Shown piece after piece: positions 58,755 through 64,000 of a stretch of DNA of 64,000 nucleotides. Under the pieces are notes generated by a model. That model saw only the letters and a program-made list of their open reading frames with translations, was not told the DNA's origin and searched no databases. The translations under genes were made by a program, and so were the position numbers. Each line of letters begins with the position of its first letter. Position 1 is the first letter of the stretch. Source of the DNA: Mesostigma viride (Eukaryota > Streptophyta > Mesostigmatophyceae > Mesostigmatales > Mesostigmataceae); NCBI GenBank assembly GCA_009746045.1, contig RPFO01001021.1, forward strand, positions 1 to 64,000, read 5' to 3'.

Positions 58755-60640
58755 GGGGACGTGGCGCGCCGAATATTTTCCGCGCCAAAAAATTCGCGGT
58801 ACCGTCCGTACGGTGTATAATGTGTGCCCGGACCGCTCAACCCTCGCGGAGGTGGCCATGGCGGCATGCCTTTATGCAATATTAATCGATATGGCACGTA
58901 AACAGCTAGAAAAAATGCTTGAATTTCGCAGAAGATTAGTTGATGACCTCATGTCATGGCGGAAAGTTTACGGTTTGCAATATCGTTAATTTCTCGAACG
59001 GCTACGGGCGCGGGGGTCCAGGATATAATTTCTCTTGCGGATCATGAAATTTAATGCAGGTTTACGGCAGCTATCGTGAGGCAACGTAGGCTCTAAAGAG
59101 CGATTATGAAGCTAACTTAATGGTGTTGTCGAGTTTGTGCCGAAGCTTCCCGGTTTCTTTTACATTTCCGGCATTCAAGGTAAGAACCTACGCAGGCCTG
59201 CGCATGTCGCCTTCGACGTATTCACGGAAGGCGCACCTTCCTTGTTCGCCTGATCAATGGATGATGTCTTTTATTGTTCGAGCTTGCGTGCCAGTTTATG
59301 CATGAAACATTTCCACGCAGGCAGGTGCAATAACGTCGGCCTTTCGCCTTTTTTTCGGGCAGTTTCCCTGCAGGAAGCGCTCCATTCCTTTCGGTTGCAT
59401 CGTCAGATTCCTAGCAATTTCGTACAATTTCGTGTAGTTTGTGGCTGGCATGCTTAAGGCGCCGAGGTCAAGTTGTTGGTAATGTGTTGACATTTGTTTT
59501 CCATAATCCTTTGGACATGAGCTTGCTCAGACGCTTTGTTATGTGCCGGATCTGACACGCCTGTTTTAGTAAAGACATCCGGCATGTGCCTAGAGGCTAA
59601 CAAGCTGGCATCAGCTTCTTAGCAAATTGCCATATTGGAAAGGAAGGTGAGAGTGGTTCTTTTGCTGGCCATACTGCATGAGTGGCATTGCATTAGATAG
59701 GTGTTTTTATTGCTTTCCTTGAGCTATAACCATTAAGACTTCCCTGCTATGTGTGCAGCAAGGCAAGCTGGATAGGATGTGAATGCATGGCAGACAGCAT
59801 GTATGATTTGCTGCCAAGTTTGCAGGCTGCAGTTGCCTCTATTGCTTGGGCAGTCTTTCTAAGGTTTTTACACGTATACTTGCTGAGTTCTTGGCATAAA
59901 TTTACATGGTAACCTTGGGCTGAGCATAGTGTATGCTCTCTTGGTGCGTGTATGCCTAGCGAAGGTGTTGCTATGCGCACGCTGGCAAGGCTGGCCATGC
60001 TGAGGGCAGGGGAGGGCAGATGAGGTGCCTAGCCTTTTCTTATGTTGTGTGATCGAGTTGGGCATGTTTTTTGGCTTCTTGGATGGAAAACATGCTGTCT
60101 AGGTGGCCTTATACACAGAAAAACCTCATTTAGCGTATGTTCAGGTTTTAGCACGCAAAACCTTATAACTTGAGCTAGACTTGTCGGAATGACCTGGGAC
60201 TTGGACCACTGCTGTCCCCCTGTTAGCCGGATTTTCGCTTGATTTTGTGGCCTTATCTGAAGTGTTTATGATATGTTTATTCCCAATGTCCGGTAAAAAA
60301 AGACCTGTTTTGCGGGGAAATTAATAACTGTTCAAGGTTTTGCCATTTCCATGATGTAAATAGCTCAGCAAGCTACACACTCAGGGAACTACAAATGGTT
60401 GATTTTTGGTTGCCAACAAATGTGTGCATTGGCTGGGGCATACCCAGCCCTAATTAGCGTCTTTTTCTATTTATAGCGCAATATTGGCGTATACTTGGGG
60501 GTAGTACCCCCAACAAGTGCATGGACAAGTCACAAGAGATGTTATTTAGTGCCCGCAATCATATTTCAGCATTGTGCAAATGAATTTCAAGTGTTATTAC
60601 CATAGTTCAATTTTTAAGGGTTTTGGGGTGCCACCTCCCC
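58755..60640. mobile_element. TTAA-flanked DNA transposon, 1,886 bp, non-autonomous
   Basis: TTAA at 58751-58754 and 60641-60644 flank inverted ends GGGGACGTGGC and (complement) GGGGAGGTGGC, 10 of 11 alike. The neighbouring LINE B copy at 60900-60925 reads ...GTAATCGAACTATCCTAACT, which supplies the uninterrupted site with the same spacing. TTAA duplication is the hallmark of piggyBac-type elements, although these ends do not start CCC. No transposase is recognised. Short ORFs (58723-58989 and 59257-59457) have no family resemblance. Confidence 0.88.
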
Positions 60641-61097
60641 TTAACCTAACTCTAAGCTATATCTAGTCTAGAAAAGCCTATCTACGCTACTCATCAAAAC
60701 GGCTCCTCCTCTTGGGGGGAGGCGGCTTGCCCACAGGGGCTGGCATGTGAGCCTTGACAATCTTCTGCCACCGCTTCTTGTCCTGCATGGCAGTCCAGAG
60801 AAGGGAGAGAGAGGGGATTAAATTAAATTAAATTAAATTATAACATGTCTCCGTTGGGAGATCATGTAGCACATATTCCAGGTTGGATGGGTGGTGTGGA
60901 GGAAGCCGCGTAATCGAACTATCCTAACTCTAAGCTATATCTATTCTAGAAAAAGCCTATCTACCCTTCTCATCGAAACGGCTCCTCCTCTTGGGGGGAG
61001 GCGGCTTGCCCACAGGGGCTGGCGTGTGCGCCTTGACAATCTTCTTCCACCGCGTCTTGTCCTGCATGGCAGTCCAAAGACGGGAGAGAGAATGGAT

Positions 61098-62393
61098 TAA
61101 TTATCAACATCACTCCGTTGGGAGTCAATGTAGCACATATCCCTGAGAAGGGGCATATGGCTTTCAATACATCCTAGGCTACTTCATGCAAGGGTGGGAA
61201 TGTAAGCAACACTTGCTCTAGGTGCCGCAAGGGCACCTGCACCGCCATGCTGTCTCAGGTTCAACCCAGCGAAGGGGATCCTGGCACGGGGGAGGAAGAT
61301 CATCATGGCTATACAAGGGCTAGGGCATGGCTTCTCGACAGAGAGCATCTCTCTGCATGGCATATCATGGCTAAATTCTTAATGCAACATCCATGGGGGT
61401 CCCATTATAGGCATGGCTTGGCTAAATTCTAAAGGCAACATCCATGGGGGCCATTGTGGGCGCACATGCGCGTGGGCCACATGCTAGGCTAAGCCTTACT
61501 AATCTACACTACTGGTATATATATTCCTAGTCTGAGGTGGCAGGAGGGGGCTGCCAGGGCTTGTGGTCAACGTGGATGACCGCCCCCCTCCAGTATACCG
61601 GCTTCCCCCTTGCGCTCTGCCGGAGCTGAAGGTAGGTCGGCCATAGCTCGCGTCGCCGCTGTTGCTGGGCCAGGGTCAAGTCGTCGTCCAGCGTGAAGCG
61701 AGTCTCCGAGAGCTTCTTGCGGCATTTAAGGAACGCCAGCTTGTCCGCCATGTACTTAAAGGTGAGGAGCACGGGTGCCGGGCCAGCCTTCCCCCGCGCG
61801 CGGGGGAGGCGGACAGCCGACATGTCCAGCTCACCAGTGAGTAACATGGGGGCAAGAATGGCGCGCTTAAATGCCTCAAGAAGGCTCGTGGAGGTCTCAC
61901 CTGCCTGCTGGTCGAAGTGCTTGACGATGACATTGTGGCTGCGCCGGCCGGGCGATGTCGGCTTCCTCGCGAAGGTCGAGGGCTTGTTGCTTGAGTTGTG
62001 CCGAGATGGTGGAGGTGGTGGAGGTGGTGTGTTAAGCAAGTCCGCCCAGGTGGAGGGAGCATCGCCGGCCGGGCCAGCAGAAGCCGGCTGGGCGGCGATG
62101 TCCTTCACCGCCTGGGCGGTGAGGCCGGCGGTGTCATGCAAGCTCTCAAGGGCGTTGGCGGTGGCTTGAAGGCGTTGGTCGAGGTCGAGGAGCTGGGCTT
62201 TGATGTCGGCAGTGGAGGCGGAAATGGCAGTGGAGGTGGAGGCGGCGGCGGTGGAAATGTGAGGAAGTTCAGCAGCCAGCGTGCCACCCATTGCTGCGAC
62301 GTCAGCAGCAAGGGGGGTCACGTGCTGCTGAAAGGCTTCCGTGAGGATGGAATGGAGGGTGGAGGCGGAGATGGATGGAGCCCAGATCTCGCC
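61098..62393 (-). mobile_element. ORF1-only non-LTR element, nested in LINE B copy 2
   Basis: Flanked by the perfect 12-bp duplication GAGAGAATGGAT (61086-61097 and 62394-62405). Read 5' to 3' on the minus strand it is an ORF1-like reading frame from the 5' end to 61527, then a roughly 430-bp 3' UTR, then the CAAC hairpin (61113-61124), then an AT tail. No reverse transcriptase is present. The last 40 bp or so match the LINE B 3' end, so the LINE B machinery probably moved it. Confidence 0.9.
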
Positions 62394-62516
62394 GAGAGAA
62401 TGGATGCGGTACTCAAACTGGGCTGGGACCACTAGGTCGTCCAGCAACATCTGGGTATAGGTCATGGCATGTTTCCCTACCTTTTTAGGAATGTTCTTGG
62501 GGCCAGGCCAGGTCAA
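61527..62516 (-). CDS. ORF1-like protein, fused in frame to LINE B ORF2 tail
   Basis: A 329-codon frame. Residues 1-41 are LINE B ORF2 sequence (QMLLDDLVVPAQFEYRIHS); from GEIWAPSIS on, the inserted element is read. The rest has a coiled-coil-like stretch (DIKAQLLDLDQRLQATANAL), a Pro run, and a C-terminal half like L1-type ORF1 RNA-binding domains: NVIVKHFD, PVLLTFKYMADKLAFLKCRK, FTLDDDLTLAQQQRR and LWPTYLQLRQSARGKPVYWR. Such proteins bind element RNA. The native start is probably the internal Met of MGGTLAAELP or lies in a missing 5' part. The fusion is a product of insertion, and expression is unproven. Confidence 0.75.
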   Translation of the reverse strand: MTWPGPKNIPKKVGKHAMTYTQMLLDDLVVPAQFEYRIHSLGEIWAPSISASTLHSILTEAFQQHVTPLAADVAAMGGTLAAELPHISTAAASTSTAISASTADIKAQLLDLDQRLQATANALESLHDTAGLTAQAVKDIAAQPASAGPAGDAPSTWADLLNTPPPPPPPSRHNSSNKPSTFARKPTSPGRRSHNVIVKHFDQQAGETSTSLLEAFKRAILAPMLLTGELDMSAVRLPRARGKAGPAPVLLTFKYMADKLAFLKCRKKLSETRFTLDDDLTLAQQQRRRELWPTYLQLRQSARGKPVYWRGAVIHVDHKPWQPPPATSD

Positions 62517-63098
62517 AATATGCCGCCCTGGCTGGCCGAGCCGCTGGGGACCGGCCAGACCAAGGGCGGTGTCGACCTGGCTGGTGCGAGCAAGATGTCC
62601 TACAAATGCTATCCTGCGCTGCCTAATCTAATCCGAAATACGAGGCATACCGTGATACAAAGACTCTAAGGACCTACGCTGAGAAAACCCTACATTCAGG
62701 ACCTGTCGGAGCATCCGGGTTACCGTGCCGTCTAGCTTGGCTGCCAGTGTTGCCGTGAGTGTCCATGCCTCGGCGCCATACGTGAGCACCGTGAGGACGA
62801 GGACCTTGAAGAGCATGCGCTTGCGGCACCTGCTCGTCCAGGCCAGAGAGGGGATGCGGTACTCAAACTGGGCTGGGACCACTAGGTCGTCCAGCAACAT
62901 CTGGGTATAGGTCATGGCATGTTGCCCTACCCTTTTAGGAATGTTCTTGGGGCCAGGCCAGGTCAAAATATGCCGCCCTGGTTGGCCGAGCCGCTGGGGA
63001 CTGGCCAGACCAAGGGCGGTGTCGACCTGGCTGGTGCGAGCAAGATGTCCTACAAATGCTATCCTACGCTGCCTAATCTCATCCGAAATACGAGGCAT

Positions 63099-63797
63099 TA
63101 TAAGCAATTTAATTTCGCAGCTTTTACCGCAGTTACTGCACATCCGGAAGACCATTAGCGGCCTTAGCGCGGAACCTTGGGCACGCCATATCCTCTGGTG
63201 GCTTACTGCCCCAGGCTGGCAGTATAGGAAGGTCGGGCATAGCCTAAAGAGCTGATTATCTGACGACAAAGATATGCATTGCACGAAGCAAGAAACAGAC
63301 GGATTTCGCACCCCCTTTTAAATTAATTTTTAATTTTTAATATTTATTCACGTCAATGCCGGACAATTAAAAGCGAAACTCAAAAAACGAAAACACTAAC
63401 GTTTTCGGGAATAAATTATAACGAACAAGCTGAGTTATCGTGCCGGGATTTTCGTGTCCTCATGTGACCAAGACTTTGAGACACGTACCACCGAGAAATC
63501 CAGTTTTCGCGAAAAACTGGTCCGCTGTGAACAAAACTTTTTGTCCCGTTCAATGCCCGCGTCGCAATCACAGCGTATATAAGTCCAAAATTATTCCATG
63601 GATTAACCGTGATGTAAGCTTTGTTTTGACACCTCGAGCGGCTGCAATGACGCAAGTTTCAGAACGCTAGCTCATGCTCGACCGCCATGGGTGTTTTGGT
63701 CGTTTTCGTCAGTCGTGGCGCGGGAAAAATCTAGATCTCGGACGAATTCCGGACAATAATTTATGTAAAAATTTGGCGGGGCTCGCGGTGTTGTGAC
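63099..63797. other. AT-rich spacer at right end
   Basis: No supported gene. 63310-63420 is nearly pure A/T with TTTTTAATTTTTAATATTTA-like sequence. Confidence 0.5.
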
Positions 63798-63875
63798 GCG
63801 GACAAGATAACGGCAGGCTCGAGCTACCATGGTCCGGATTCTCCCGATTTCTGGCCTGCGCTGGTTGTCTCCTTG
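63798..63875 (-). repeat. R1 repeat family, partial copy 5
   Basis: The complement of 13694-13771 and 45004-45081: it ends CAAGGAGACAACC on the minus strand and includes CGGGAGAATCCGGACCATGG and CTTGTCCGCG. Similarity stops abruptly at GTCCGCG, whereas the other copies continue with TGTTCGAG. The last 125 bases of the window show nothing recognisable. Confidence 0.8.
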
Positions 63876-64000
63876 ATAAGATATGGCATGATTCCATGTG
63901 TTTATGATTTGTTTTATTTTTTTTGGTGAAAAAAAGTACCCTTATTGCGGGAAAATCCATCAATGTGTCTAAACATCATTGTTTTGTGCTCAAAATTAGG

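Larger units (their letters stand above)
60819..62844 (-). mobile_element. LINE B copy 2, nested in copy 1
   Basis: Flanked by AGAGAGGGGAT at 60808-60818 and 62845-62855. The 3' end (TTAAA)n and CAAC hairpin (60849-60860) are at the left. The coding remnant runs from 62844 leftward: MLFKVLVLTVLTYGAEAWTL, MLRQVLNVGFSQRRSLES, GMPRISD, RRIAFVGHLARTSQV. It is itself split at 61098-62393 by the ORF1-only element. Confidence 0.92.
58641..63098 (-). mobile_element. LINE B copy 1, split by nested insertions
   Basis: The 3' tail is at 58641-58754. The body resumes at 60641-60818 and again at 62845-63098, where the copy is 5'-truncated within PRISDEIRQRRIAF. The first gap is the TTAA transposon. The second, 60819-62844, is LINE B copy 2 with an 11-bp target duplication. 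Once the gaps are removed the pieces line up with 56200-56700 of the LINE B reference copy. Confidence 0.88.

Overview
The window is eukaryotic nuclear DNA. Its genes have many introns with GT-AG borders, GC-rich exons and AT-rich spacers, and it is full of minisatellites, non-LTR retrotransposons and cut-and-paste transposons. The exocyst SEC6 exons resemble the plant protein closely. Together with the GC-rich coding style this suggests a green-lineage alga with a repeat-rich genome, but I cannot name the species.

The left two thirds hold six host genes with alternating strands. SEC6/EXOC3 (-, 5' part only; it runs off the left edge through a 2.7 kb minisatellite) diverges from a gene for a leucine-rich-repeat plus kyphoscoliosis/transglutaminase-like protein (+). 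That gene converges on pirin (-), which diverges from a TLDc-domain gene (+), which converges on a very long WEE1-type kinase (-), which diverges from a ubiquitin-conjugating-enzyme-like gene (+). For the five genes that lie wholly inside the window I built exon models from homology, splice sites and phase. Each adds up to an intact reading frame: 1,114, 292, 649, 1,468 and 158 codons. Pirin needs a 7-nt microexon to stay in frame. The E2-like protein has Arg where the catalytic Cys belongs, and the transglutaminase-like domain appears to lack its Cys.

From about 43.8 kb to the right end the window is mostly mobile DNA. In order it holds tandem and dispersed repeats, including an unrecognised Cys-containing family called R1 here; a tRNA-Pro-like fragment with a short MITE; a TTAA-flanked element; a hAT transposon with perfect 18-bp TIRs and a perfect 8-bp target duplication; a second hAT-like element; and a dense cluster of LINEs of two lineages, A and B. 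In the cluster a LINE-B copy was split by a second LINE-B copy, which was split in turn by an ORF1-only element. Both insertions fall at the same site of the host element and have clear 11-bp and 12-bp target duplications. The same outer LINE also carries a TTAA transposon, and a neighbouring copy supplies its empty site. The LINE and ORF1-only 3' ends share a small CAAC-loop hairpin and an AT-rich tail. This points to a LINE, its ORF1-only satellite and a preferred target inside its own family, and I regard it as the most interesting system here.
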